Assembly (NCBI GenBank): GCA_017893485.1
Contig: CM030358.1
Span: 150,425,368-150,489,367 of the forward strand
DNA: 64,000 nt
Direction of reading: 5' to 3'
Source of the DNA: Hemerocallis citrina
Lineage: Eukaryota > Streptophyta > Magnoliopsida > Asparagales > Asphodelaceae
Shown: in pieces, positions 13,094 through 24,894 of the stretch
Numbering within the stretch: position 1 is the first letter of the stretch
Layout: each line of letters opens with the position of its first letter
Position numbers and translations under genes: made by a program
Notes under the pieces: generated by a model
Seen by the model: only the letters and a program-made list of their open reading frames with translations
Database searches by the model: none
What the model was told of the DNA's origin: nothing

Positions 13094-14134
13094 CTGCTGT
13101 TGATGGGCCTGAGCAGAAGTGCCTCCCTGCATTGGCATACCTCCAGGGTTAAGATAAGCCATACCAGGAGCTTGAGAGGCGATATTGAAAGCGGCCATAC
13201 CAGCACCCGCCATACGTTGTTGGATTCCAACCATCATTGGGTGAACTGGTCTAGCACCAGCTACGGATGCAGCAGATACGCTTCCAGAAATAGCATTTGC
13301 AGATGATACCTGAAGACCCACAAAATATATGATTAGTTTATCAAGTATGACTCATAAATGATAATGCTTAATCTTCCAAATTAGCTATAATGATACTACT
13401 ATACTGTTGCAACTTGGACATAAATACAAGTTGGAAAGATGCATGTTGGGTAGGAATGTAAGGAAATAAGGATTGGGACAGTAGCTTATGTTATCTCTAA
13501 CAGCTGCGTAAGATCATGTTTCTCAGTGATTTATTAAATGGTGTTATACCTCACTTTTCAGGACGCATCCATCAAAACAAACATCATTAACATAAAAAAT
13601 ACGTATCGATTAGGAAAAGTGATGCGCTTCTGAATGCGAATGGAACTCTCAATTGTTTAGACATTAATTATGCATCAGTTAGTTCCTTCACTTATGCTTA
13701 TCTTTCGCATGATTTAAAAAAAAACTAAGCTATATCAAGAAAAACTAAGCTACTTCCTACTGCTAATTAGCAATAAATGGTAGCATTCACTTCCTCATAG
13801 TTGATATATGAATCCCAAATTATTTGTCACAAGCTGGTGCAGCAATACCTGTGGAGGAGGTTGAACACTGGTTGATCCTTCAAAATCAGTCGTAGGGTCA
13901 ACTGGACGGGCAGGGTAATTAACAGTTTTTTATCCTGGTTGGGATGGTACCAGTGCACTGAGCATTGATGCCAAAATTAGCACAGTCAAATTAAGATGAT
14001 AACCATATCCTACTACTGAACAATATTATGGCATGCGTCCAAGGTCCAACTGCCACTTGTTATCTATATATGAACGAACAGAGAGGAAATCAAACACTCA
14101 CTTGTGTCGTGGCAGAGGATCTATACAGAAATAT
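13094..14134 (-). pseudogene. Captured exons of an Ala/Met/Gln-rich protein, possibly a transcriptional co-regulator
   Basis: Three exon-like blocks in order on the minus strand have good splice sites: 14134-14102 (33 nt), 13957-13849 and 13309-13094 (72 codons). The joined reading includes KTVNYPARPVDPTTDFEGST, then SSANAISGSVSAASVAG and GARPVHPMMVGIQQRMAGAG, ending at SAQAHQQQ and a GTAGTA donor. A stop codon (PSQPG*) breaks the middle exon, so it is not functional as read. The low-complexity composition resembles C-terminal tails of plant transcription or chromatin co-factors, but I cannot assign a family. It lies inside the Helitron. Confidence 0.5.
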
Positions 14135-15849
14135 CTGAAATCAAAGATAAGAGGGTTCAGAAAGAGGAAGAAAAGAAAATCCAGTAAAAGTGTATAGATA
14201 CATAAAGGAAACTGTTTTCCTAACAAAGATAGCGAGCTACATTTTATAATCTTGTTTAAGAATCAGACCAAGATGCATGATGACAATTTAAAAACTCATC
14301 TACTCAATACAATATATTAGGCTAAATTTAGAATAGTACCTTAGATTTTGACAACAGTTATAGAAAAATATTTAAGCTGCTTTTTTCAGTTTAAACTATT
14401 ACATTTTAAACATAAAGATATATATATTTCTTTTATTCAAGTTAAATAAGCTCAAAGCTCAGCTGTGTAAAATATTAAAATTACATCAAATAGTCATAAT
14501 TCATGATAATTCGTGTAGCACGAGGTTAACTGCATAAGCCTGCGCACAGCACGTGTTAATTCACCATCTACATTTTAGAAAAAAAATCTGTCACTAATGC
14601 ACGACAATGGAGACAATAGAGCTTGATGGTACCGTTCATGCATCGCACGAGTTCAATGCTACATGAATCTTTAGCCTAAAGAGCAGTAAAAAAAAAAAGG
14701 GGGTGAAAATTTCAATAATCAAAGGAATGCAAGAGTTGCAAATGGGATCATTAACACGTAGACAGAGGTTGTCATGGTGCAGCAGCACACGACAATTTTA
14801 CGTAGAATATGCTTCAACTGCAATTCACTTTTATTATCGTGAGCATTATAAATTCATGTTATCGTAATTGAAGATTTTCTATATCCTGCATACACCCAAA
14901 AGAAATAGTTAGTTTAAGACACCTCAATTTATTTATTTATTTAACTTCTCTAAGCATTAGTAGGTGAAATTCTCTGCAGTGTAATTTCTAACTCAACTTT
15001 TTTTCAAAAAAGTGTAGGTGGACAAACATTAGGTTTAGAGCTACTACAAGGTTTGCGATGAAATGAGAAATTACATTTTTTTCCCATTTTTCTTGGGTAC
15101 AACCATTTCAAGTTAGTTTACATAATTTGTAACTACGTTATTGTTTAACTTCTGTACTGTTTTGGTCTAACTCAATAATGATACTTCTATTACTAATATT
15201 AGAAAGATATACTCTTTGTTCCTATAGACATTTGCTTTGCTAGGAAACCAGAGTTGGCTCATTGGCTACTTACTCTAGCAAAGGCATTAGGTCAAATCCA
15301 AATGACTTGTTTTTGGGAATAAAACAACAAGTATATAATTAATATTATGTTGTCTGAGATTTTTACTCTGGTATTAGTCAATGAGTCAACTCCGGTATTA
15401 GTCTAACCATGTTCCCTTAGATCAGACTCAAAGAAACATAAACACAAGCACCTTGACATTCATTTTTGGAAGAAAATTTACATATATACATTAACAAACT
15501 TAATCATGTCAACCAAACCAAAATATTCTATAAAATAGGAAAGAAACCAGTGCAACCTTTGGAATTTTCATATGTTCAGCAACAAAACCCAGCACAGCAA
15601 CAAAGCATCATTGCTAAAGCCATAAAAAAAGCATTAAATGAACAAGCATTCTTTTGTGCTTTCTAAGTACTTTGAATTGACAAAGCATACTCACTACTTA
15701 TATATACCTCTTATAAATTCACAGAGTTCATCAAGAGCTTTTTGTTAGTTATGCTGATCACAGCCATAATTGAAGTAATAGAAACATTTCATTCCCAAAC
15801 AGATAAGGGCAATACTCAAATCAATAGCCTACTCGCCATTTAATTTGGA

Positions 15850-15960
15850 TTCTTTCCCATCTAGCGAAAGGCAATCAAGCATGTATTGTTTGGGCTTGGA
15901 GAAGACTTCCTTTTCTTAATCATCTCTGTTACCAGTTCTATGACATGTTTCCTTGCCTAC
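15850..15960 (-). pseudogene. Possible C-terminal exon fragment in Helitron
   Basis: The minus strand has an open stretch HVIELVTEMIKKRKSSPSPN that reaches a stop shortly after. The Lys/Ser-rich coding-like composition contrasts with its surroundings. Family and exon edges are unclear. Confidence 0.25.
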
Positions 15961-17419
15961 AAATACAACTTGTTAATGATTAATTCTAAATTTACAAACG
16001 ATGAAAAGGTTCACAAACTCAAAAATTCCTCAAAGGCGCAGCAATAATTAGTTCTCAGGAGATTGATTGGCGGTGTTTTTCTCTTGCATATCAACATTCT
16101 TGTGATTCCAACCATTGTGATTTGAATAAGCTCCCATATTTGAAAATTAAGTAGAAAAAAACAGAGAATGTGAAAAAAGAAAGAAAAATAAAACTTGGGA
16201 GTATTCTATTACATCTTTTTCTTTCTTTCTTTTGTTTTCTTTTTTTCTTTTTTTTCTTTCTTCCAGAAATAGTATTTTGTTACATCTTAAGAAGTTAAAA
16301 TAAGAAAGAAGTAGCAATACATCTTTAATAGTTTTATTCAAACATCTAACGATCATGTTTAGGCATTAACACCTCCTTATAAACCATATTATTTGTGTAT
16401 AATTCTTTATGCTTAACATAATGATTTGGCTTGATTAAAACATTAGTATCCTTCATGGATACCAATAGACATCATGAAGGTTTTTGTAGGGTTATTGATG
16501 ACAAGGTGTGCTCTAGCAATGTTTTCAGGTATTTGTTTACGAATCTAAGTATCCCGATCAACCGACTTTCCCTAAAGTAATCATACTTATTGTCTGAATT
16601 TGATGAGGGCGCGTCTAGCACCACCACCACCACCAACACCAACACCAACAAGCCCTTATCCCAAAATTTTTGGGCCGGATACATGAATCATTCTCCTAAA
16701 CTCAACTCCATTGACAGGTAACTTAGTCAAATTATTACTTTTCAAAATTCAAATCCCTATTAATAGCTTCCCTTGATTTGTCTGGGTCTATGCCTAGTTT
16801 ATTTTGCTCCCCTAACTTCCATCCAAACAATTTTCCTAAATAGGAATCCAAGGCACTTAGTCGTCTGGCTTTATCCCTCCAAACAATGTGTCCAACCCAA
16901 CTCTCCCAAATTTTATCTTCAATCGGGGCAACCTCTACTTTCTTTTTAGTCCATCATCAAATAATCATAATTATAATTTGACGACAGCCCTCTTCATATA
17001 ACACTCCTAGTAATATTCCATACATAATCAAAACTCCTAGTAGAAACTAACCTTCATATGATTTGATCATCATTTACAACAACTCAATTATAATTCTCAT
17101 TAACTACTAACTGCAACAAGCAACAAGTGTCTTGTATTCTCAATATGCAACAAAAATTCAGGAATCAATTTCCTAAAAAGGAGTCAATAAATGAACAATC
17201 AGATAAACAAACACAGAAATTGGGCATAATTCATACCATAACCTACGGAAATTAACAAGAATTGAGGACAAATATAAAGAGAATTTATCAAACTCTGAAC
17301 TGAAATTGGCAGAAACTACATAAAATTAACTCAAATCAAATCAAATCAAAGATTAGAACTTTACCGAAGATTAGAAGTGGGTAAACTCCAAATCGAAGGG
17401 ATAAAGGAAAAAATAATGA

Positions 17420-17785
17420 ATTTTTGGGGATCAAAGCTCAACGACATCAGCGAGTCAACGGCGGGAGTCGAGTCAAGATCGTTGACTTTTTCGCCAGCGA
17501 CCAGTCGAGGGACGTGATCTTTCCGCAGTACGGCACGTGTACAACTCCAGAGGCATCGGTGGCGAATGCGGAGGGAAGATCACGGCCGCTGAGGAGGAGG
17601 GCGTGGGTTCAACGGAGATCGATGGCGTTGAAGTGGGAGGTGGGGTTGGGGTTGGAGAGGAGGGAAGCATCGATGTTGTAGAACTGTGCTTCGGCGATGA
17701 GGTCGAAGATGGAGTAGGTGGGGTTAGAGGGGAGGAAGAGGATCTCAGATTTGAGGAAGCCTGCTGGGAGTTGTTGAACCGCCAT
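17420..17785 (-). pseudogene. Captured BTB/POZ (KCTD-type, At5g41330-like) gene fragment with a stop and a frameshift
   Basis: The minus strand reads MAVQQLPAGFLKSEILFLPS, then NPTYSIFDLIAEAQFYNIDA up to a TGA (17611-17609). The same frame resumes THALLLSGRDLPSAFATDAS and then CGKITSLDWSLAKKSTILTR, after which a one-base shift near 17460 restores VDSLMSLS. From memory of the family, DLI-EAQFYGID, LNGRDSPS and KITSFDWSL-KSTVLT occur between the BTB fold and the WD40-like region of plant KCTD-type BTB proteins. The BTB core and the downstream WD region are absent. The GC content is far above the flanks. It sits about 240 bp inside the Helitron's 5' end. Confidence 0.7.
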
Positions 17786-18017
17786 CGGTTTCCCGAACGC
17801 AAAGGAGGAAGGGATGTGGGCGATTGGGAACGACAGAGAGGTTTATACGGTGGGTTTTTTTTTTGATGAATTACGGTGGTTTAAAAATAGGGTTTTTTTT
17901 ATTAGATATAACTAACGGTCTAGATTAAATCTGCTATTTGTAAAAATGATGCGATTGACGGCTGATATCTCCTCCTGACAGATTTAATTTTTGTATTGTG
18001 GCTTTTATAATAGAAAT

Positions 18018-18020
<3 letters not shown>

Positions 18021-18086
<66 letters not shown>
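18021..18086. repeat. (TA)n microsatellite
   Basis: About 33 TA units abut the Helitron 5' end on one side and the MITE on the other. A shorter (TA)n lies at the other Helitron end (8906-8923). Both insertions therefore landed in TA-repeat DNA that the inverted paralogue lacks. Confidence 0.9.
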
Positions 18087-18091
<5 letters not shown>

Positions 18092-18258
18092 AAAGGGATA
18101 TGAGCAACTTGCTCATTTAATAAATGAGCAATTGATTATGTGGCATGCATGTGATACATTGGACAACTAACCCTTTTCAGAACTTTCCAATCACATGCAT
18201 GACACATCATCAATTGCTCATTTACTAAATGAGCAAGTTGCTCATACCCCTTTTTCCC
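18087..18258. mobile_element. 172-bp fold-back MITE
   Basis: Long imperfect terminal inverted repeats of about 70 bases (gggtaaaagggatatgagc at the left; the reverse complement of the right end reads gggaaaaaggggtatgagc) fold the element almost completely. Flanking sequence is TA-repeat, so the target duplication (TA or TATA) is ambiguous and the superfamily stays open. The element is absent from the inverted copy of the locus. Confidence 0.75.
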
Positions 18259-18269
18259 ATATATATATG

Positions 18270-19443
18270 TATGTATAGTTCATTTGTAAAAGATTTCATA
18301 CAAAAATGTGTATATATATATATGTATAGTTCATTTGTAAAAGATTTCATACAAAAATGTGTATTAAAACACAGAGGTAGACTTAATTTATACAAATTTC
18401 CATACATTTGTAGGAATTACAAAATCATAATTAGCCAACCCGACAAAAGCAACAAATGAGAGAGATGTCTATCTAATCTTATTTAACAATCTAAGAGTTT
18501 GCAAATCTTTATAAAAAAAAGCCAATTAGATAAAGTAGTGCAAGAAATGTAACCTTGCTGCTTTTTCTTGTGGATCCGTTTTGTTTTGGATGATAATGAT
18601 GATCTATTGTAAAAAGTAGGAATGAACGAGTTTGTTTTGGATCCGTCTAATCTTATTTAATGATCTAAGAGTTTGCAAATCTTTTACAAAAAAATAAGCC
18701 AATTAGATAAAGTAGTGCAAGAAATGTCACCTTGCTGCTTTTTTGTGGATCCGTTTGTTTTGGATGATGATGATGATCTCTTGTAAAAAGTGTGAATATA
18801 ATGAACATTTAGAAGAATGAAAGAGAAACTAAAAAAATGAAAGAGACTGCCTATAAATAAAAAATAGGCTAGTTTGGTGGAATTTGTTACTATTGATTAG
18901 GGTAGATTAGATTTCAAAATAAACCGTTGATTAAATCTAGTTTAGAAATAATATCTTATTCTGTCTTTTTTAGAAGATTTTCTGTTCTGAGTTGTTCGTA
19001 GATGATGTTCGTTTCTCATGATTTTATGTGGTCAACATGTTCTCCTCTGAATTTGCTAAAAACATAGGAAGAATCAATTGATTTTCGAGCCGATTAAACT
19101 GGGATCTAACACTTCATTTCTTTAACAATTGGCCTGTCAGACACGAAAGATAATTCTCGACGATCCCGTTCGTTATATCCCAAGTGATGTTATTTTCATA
19201 TTTGTCGTTCCATTGATTTGGCAATTTGGTAATGGCTTCCTGGTATTTGGCCATCTTTCTTACCAACATGAAGAGGATTGGATGCTTGTGCAGGCGGTGG
19301 TCGCCACAATACCTTTTGAGTTTAGTTTATAGACAACAAAACATGGATTGAGTGTACACATTCACCGAAAATAGCTAGTCTTCCGAAGAGTGATGTTGAA
19401 GATAATCGACTTTTTCAATATGTTGGTGAACATGCAGTTTGAA
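18270..19443 (+). repeat. Second half of the 2-kb dispersed repeat (left copy)
   Basis: It matches 62010-63145 in inverse orientation, ending at aacatgcagtttgaag on both sides. It holds two duplications that the right copy lacks: about 50 bp containing ttcatttgtaaaagatttca (18278 and 18328), and about 200 bp containing ccaattagataaagtagtgc (18520 and 18700). A degenerate reading, RYIPSDVIFIFVVPLIWQFG, appears here and in its inverse at 62.2 kb, but neither copy has a usable ORF. Confidence 0.8.
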
Positions 19444-20640
19444 GGTTAGTATAACCCTGCAATATTGCACATAATATAAAAATAAAATGAGAAAATAACA
19501 ACTATTTTTCAAAATAAATCTCTAATAATATCTATAAAATATTGCACACTTTTTAAGGTTTGATTATGGGATATGATTGCACTTTAAAATTTGGATGGGA
19601 CTGGGGGTTGCCTCTTACATTTGCTCTCATTTTGTATGTTTTAAAAAGAAAAAAATTAGAAAAATCATTGAACCAAAAGTGGTTTAGTATAATATATTGT
19701 GTAGTTATCGAGTGCCATAAATACAATTAGCATAATACAGAAAAAAGAACAAAAACTCTTTTAGAAATTCTGATTTGAGGAAACGATGCTTACAAAGATA
19801 ATTATAAGTTATAAACTTGAAATTGATAACACACTATTTGTGTTTATATTGTTCCAATCGTGAAAAAAAGGCATGATCTAGATATAGTTTCCAAATGTAA
19901 TGATTAGTTATAGAGCACAAACTTTTGGGTCAATGCAATGCGTATGCTTTCTAATTTCAACCCATTCAACCTAATGGTCCTCAAGCACTGATCTAGGGGG
20001 TGATGTGCTGTGGCGACCACCACCCCTCTAAAATTTAAAATCATGGTTAAGGCAGTATGTAATGATTGCTTTGAGGACATAAAGCCATAGCCAATGTTGC
20101 CAGACTACTAGTGAGTATAGTGTATGAATCTCTTAGACTACTAGTGAGTATAGTGTATGAATCTCTTAGACGGAACACCCGTTTCTCTCCCCGATACACT
20201 ACTAACTCGTAAACCCTGTGGTTCCCCGATACACTACTTATTTCCATGAGAAGTAAAATATTTCATTAATCGAATCGTGAAAAGTTATGAAAGTGAACCC
20301 AGCTGAACGAGCACCAGTGACTACATAATGATCAATTCATCCATACCATTTTCGGGAGTCAGGTTCATCCAATGGATTCATTTCCAGGTCATTGAGTATG
20401 AAAGAAGCTAAAAAGACCAGTACGCTACCTTGGATTCATTTCCAGGTCATTATGTATGGAAAACGCAAACCTTTCGAAGCTATAGAAGCTGAATTTCAAC
20501 CAAATCGTTTGAATCTTTCCTTTTGAAGCAACCACAGCTAAACGCTCTACAAAGTCGAACAACATTCGATTACTCCTTTCTTCAAATTCTGGTATTACAA
20601 ACATGAAATCTTCACTGAAATATGTTTCAGTTGAATAATC
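19444..20640. other. Non-coding stretch with small tandem repeats
   Basis: No coding exon was recognised. A 33-bp unit (agactactagtgagtatag...) is repeated at about 20103 and 20136. A ggattcatttccaggtcatt unit recurs near 20373 and 20433. Confidence 0.5.
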
Positions 20641-20644
20641 TGAC

Positions 20645-21060
20645 TTGGCACCAACATCTTAACCCGGCTTAACAGCTAAAAAACCCGCAGCGTAAGGCAC
20701 ATGAACATTATTTATTAGAACTGTCTCCATATCGGTTACGAGATCAAGACAAAGATAGACACTCTGGGTGTAAGAATAACCAAGAAAGACACAAGGGGCA
20801 AAACGGGGAAATAACTTGTGAGATGAATATGGACGCAACCAAGGGTAGCATAAACAACCAAAACTTCTATCACCATATGCAAAGAGCTTTGCATATGGTG
20901 ATAGAAGTTGGAGTGTGTGAGTGGGTAAACGATTAATGAGAGAAACGGCAGTGGAGAATGCATATGACCTATAGGACAAAGGCATGGAAGCATGGGAGAG
21001 GAAAGATAAGCCTGTTTCCACAATATGATGATGACGACGTTTAGAAATACTCATTGTGCC
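20645..21060 (-). mobile_element. Ty1/copia integrase fragment
   Basis: An uninterrupted 131-codon minus-strand frame reads RRHHHIVETGLSFLSHASMP, then FSTAVSLINRLPTHTLQLLS, FGCLCYPWLRPYSSHK and APCVFLGYS. This is the end of the copia integrase core, where the protein matures in the order (H)RHIVETG, NRLPT, FGC-CYPWL, CVFLGYS. The upstream catalytic Asp residues and all of the reverse transcriptase are missing. No LTRs were seen, so it is a dead fragment. It lies on the same strand as the neighbouring ANGUSTIFOLIA-like exons. Confidence 0.85.
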
Positions 21061-21404
21061 CTAAGTGAGATATCCCGCTAGAACTTAGGTAGGTTGAAAG
21101 GGCTTGATATTCTCCCCCATTGTCAAAATAAAACGTGATGATTTTTGGGTTGAAATATTATAAGCTTCTTAATACTAAGTAATAATATTTATTATAAGCA
21201 TCATAAATAATCAGGAAAATATCCCAATTAAATTCAATTCCATCAAGATTGGAATATCCAATGTCTAAAGGATGTTTAGAAAATTTCAAACCTAGTTTCT
21301 ACTAATAAATATATAAATAAAATTAATAGAAATAACTTTATTTGGTTAACAATCCTAAACAGACCACAACTAACAATCCTAAACAGACCACAATTAATAA
21401 TACA

Positions 21405-21447
21405 AACCTAACCTAAAAAGCCAATGCTCAATCCATTGTGGCCCCTC
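21405..21447 (-). pseudogene. ANGUSTIFOLIA/CtBP-like exon remnant (third piece)
   Basis: The minus strand reads EGPQWIEHW, matching the EGPQWMEAW segment that follows GCALDGA in plant ANGUSTIFOLIA. It continues the exon at 30136-30233 across the LINE insertion. The remnant is short and degenerate, and part of this exon appears duplicated on both sides of the LINE. Confidence 0.5.
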
Positions 21448-21763
21448 AAATCTAGTTTCTACTAATAAATATATAAATCAAATTAATATAAATGGATTTT
21501 TTTAGGAACGTATCGAGAGATAATCTAATTCTATTTGGTTAATATCATTTTTTACAATCCTAAACGACCACCTGATCATTTTTTGAACCGCCTGATCTCT
21601 ACAGTAGCGGTTTCTTAGAGTCTGTTGACTTTGGTCAATCTTTCCATTGCCCCCTCTTGCTGTAGTGGGCTTAGGCCGATATAGGCTCGTCATGGGTAGA
21701 GATTGTTAAAACAAGTAACAATAAAAAAAATTTATAAGAATAATGATTATTTCCTTACTAGCG

Positions 21764-23217
21764 ATCGGCCCAATTTGCAGAAGTTTCTAGGGCATGCGGC
21801 TTCATCCCAATACCGCCCTTTCCGCTCCCCTCATTTTTTTCCACTCTAAGCTATCTTCATCTTCTTATTCTCCCCGCGCACTCGTTTGCCACCGCTGTCT
21901 TCAGGTTGGCCACATTAAAGCCTTCTGCACCGACATCATGAAAGTGTGTGTTCTGTTTGAAAGCTAGCCACTATCGTGATCGCTGCTTTGCATTGCAGTA
22001 GATTTTGGGTCTCCCTTTGGGGATTCCCATTTCTGAGCAAGTGATTGCAGTGCTTGATTTTCCTTCTCTTAAATCCAAACTCGATGACGTGTCCAAGCTC
22101 TCCAAGCTCACAAGCCTAAGAGGGCAAAGTTGGCTCTGTCTTCCTCCCTTCTCCTTCCTATGCCTCCTGCCTCACAACGTTTCTTATCGACTGACATTTC
22201 CTCATCCTAAGTCCTATCTCAGCCTTCGTCTAACATGACCAAGCCTTATGTGTTCATTTCCACTGCTGATCTCTCTAGGAAGATGTACATGTTTGAGTGG
22301 TACGGTGCCGTCTCCTTCAGCGGAGGTGCAGTCTCCAATCCTACCTTAGACTCTTTTCTTTGCAATTCTTGTAATGTGCAAGACTGGACCTGGGCAAATA
22401 ACACTTGTTCCCACGGAGAAGTTTTCATCAACTGCCCTTCTCTCAAAATTCTTGATGACCTGATTGACATCAACCCCCTTTCTATCGGAGATCGGCCCAA
22501 TTTGCAGAAGTTTCTAGGGCATGCGGCTTCATCCCAATACCGCCCTTTCCGCTCCCCTCATTTTTTTCCACTCTAAGCTATCTTCATCTTCTTATTCTCC
22601 CCGCGCACTCGTTTGCCACCGCTGTCTTCAGGTTGGCCACATTAAAGCCTTCTGCACCGACATCATGAAAGTGTGTGTTCTGTTTGAAAGCTAGCCACTA
22701 TCGTGATCGCTGCTTTGCATTGCAGTAGATTTTGGGTCTCCCTTTGGGGATTCCCATTTCTGAGCAAGTGATTGCAGTGCTTGATTTTCCTTCTCTTAAA
22801 TCCAAACTCGATGACGTGTCCAAGCTCTCCAAGCTCACAAGCCTAAGAGGGCAAAGTTGGCTCTGTCTTCCTCCCTTCTCCTTCCTATGCCTCCTGCCTC
22901 ACAACGTTTCTTATCGACTGACATTTCCTCATCCTAAGTCCTATCTCAGCCTTCGTCTAACATGACCAAGCCTTATGTGTTCATTTCCACTGCTGATCTC
23001 TCTAGGAAGATGTACATGTTTGAGTGGTACGGTGCCGTCTCCTTCAGCGGAGGTGCAGTCTCCAATCCTACCTTAGACTCTTTTCTTTGCAATTCTTGTA
23101 ATGTGCAAGACTGGACCTGGGCAAATAACACTTGTTCCCACGGAGAAGTTTTCATCAACTGCCCTTCTCTCAAAATTCTTGATGACCTGATTGACATCAA
23201 CCCCCTTTCTATCGGAG
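21764..23217 (+). repeat. 727-bp tandem duplication within LINE ORF1
   Basis: Units begin gatcggcccaatttgcag near 21765 and 22491. The two copies appear identical, including every frameshift, so the duplication postdates decay of the element. The junction reads through as SIGD followed by RPNLQ. Confidence 0.92.
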
Positions 23218-23790
23218 ACACCAAGCTTACAATTTGCAAATGGGTGCTCCAGGGTCATCCTCCCCCTCCCCTTACCCAATCTCTTGTTAAAGCCACTCTT
23301 GTTGGCCTCCCGCCATTCTGTGATTCTCTTCGGGTTGTCGCTGAGATGACTAAATGTGTTGGAGAGTTGCGACACATTTTGTCCTCTTCCATGCTGGCAT
23401 TTGGGTGTCTCCAAGTGGATGCGGAGTTCTTTTGCTCGCCTGTCAATGACAGAATCGATGCATTTTCGTTAAGGGACATTCAATCGATCTTTGTCGTGTC
23501 TGTTATCTATTATGACCACTCTAAGGGGGGTCCATCTCCTTCTCCCTTGCCTCTGGGAGCTGCTAAGTCCGCTAATGCCTCTCTTTCTTTTCCCAATACA
23601 TTCGCGGTTGGTTCCTCGTCTCAATCGACTGCTCCCTCTTCCAAGTGGAGGGTGTGTCGCATAAAGCTCCTTCTAAAAAGCATTTTCCGCCTCAGCGCAA
23701 AGGTTTTTTCGCCTCTTCCAAGACCAATATTTCACCTTCTAAAGCCCCAACTTGGTTTGGATCAACCCGGACTTGGCTGCGGATAAAATT
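21764..23790 (+). pseudogene. LINE ORF1 (gag-like, zinc knuckle)
   Basis: A retroviral-type zinc knuckle CHRCLQVGHIKAFC (C-x2-C-x4-H-x4-C) is encoded at 21887-21928 and again at 22614-22655 in the duplicate. The longest frame starts at the ATG at 22962 and runs 274 codons (MTKPYVFISTADLSRKMYMF to the stop at 23786), with a proline/serine-rich C-terminal half. ORF1 in plant L1 elements makes the RNA-binding protein of the retrotransposition particle. Frameshifts separate the knuckle from the main frame, so no complete product is made. Confidence 0.7.
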
Positions 23791-24894
23791 AATCCATCCC
23801 CTCAATCTGTGGCTATTGAGCCTCCCCCTAAGCGTCCCGTTCAACCCTCGTCCAACCCTCTCTTCGATGGTTAATATTGCTCCTGCGGCTTCTGGTCCTG
23901 TGCATTCTCAGCCATCTTTGGCTCTTTCTGATGAGAAGTGACCTAGTTGGGAGGTTCACTAGCGTGGTGCAGCGCTCTCCGTCCGTTGGGTCTAAATCGG
24001 TTCAAGTTCCGCTTAAAGCTAGCTCTATTCCCTCTCTGAAAGCTGATGCTTGGATCGATCAAGATAACCTATTGGATGAGGAGGTTGCAGACCTGAACCA
24101 ATCCTTTCTTCTGCCTCCGCAGGTATATTTTCTTTTCACTCGGTTTTTATTAAGTCTCATTTTGCTTTTTGCTGTGCTTTCAATGGTGGCCTCAATTTTC
24201 GTTTCGGCCTCTATTCATCCTTTGCGGCTGGATACACTCTTGATTATTGTCTAGATAATTACTGTCTATCTAGTTCTTTTCTTTGGGGTTCTGCAGCGAC
24301 TATGGTGGGTTTCCATCTATCTCGTTGAGGTAGTGAGACTCCCTTCTCCATCAACCCCAATTCCCTCATAACCCTATTTCTTCTCCCCCCCCCAGTTCCC
24401 CTATCCAGGTTCTACTGATCGGGTGATCAGTTCCTCCTCCCCTTCTGACCCTTTTTCTGATGCATCGATGCCTTCTGCTGTTGTTCTCAGGCCTGGAAAA
24501 CAGCAATCTGCTAGATCGCGTATTAAAAACCCACATCTGTCATTCGCTCTAGTGCCCGCATTCGGGCAAAAAAATACTCGCATCAACCATCCCTTCTCAG
24601 ATTTCTCTTGCGGCTCAGATTCGCAAAAGAGAGATATCCCTTCCTACGACTTCGTCGTTGGGCCAAGAACATCTGGGTCCGTCTACCAAGTTCATTTTGA
24701 CACCCTCTCTAACCTTGATATGCTTTGCATGTCTAAGGAGATGGGATTTCTGGTTGACTTTGATATGATTCGCTGATGTGAAATCACTCGAGCGTGTGAG
24801 GCCAAGGTTTTTTCATGCATAGCATCTCTTGAAACATTCAGGGTTTGCGGAGTGCTTCCAAGCAACAAGCAGTGTTTCAACTGATTTCCTCCTC

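Larger units (their letters stand above)
8924..18020 (-). mobile_element. 9.1-kb Helitron carrying host-gene fragments
   Basis: Read on the minus strand it begins TCTATTTCTATTATAAAAGC at 18020 and ends in a perfect 11-bp-stem hairpin (8940-8968) shortly before CTAG (8927-8924), followed by T. Both flanks are (TA)n, consistent with A/T insertion. The inverted paralogous repeat at 62.0-64.0 kb lacks the element. No Rep (HUH) or Pif1-type helicase was found, so it is non-autonomous. It carries fragments of at least four unrelated host genes, all on the element's own strand, annotated separately. Interior stretches not listed are AT-rich and non-coding. Confidence 0.8.

Noticed and set aside
17537..17866. 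Plus-strand 109-codon open frame rich in Gly/Glu/Val
   Set aside because: It is the antisense shadow of the BTB/POZ fragment on the minus strand.
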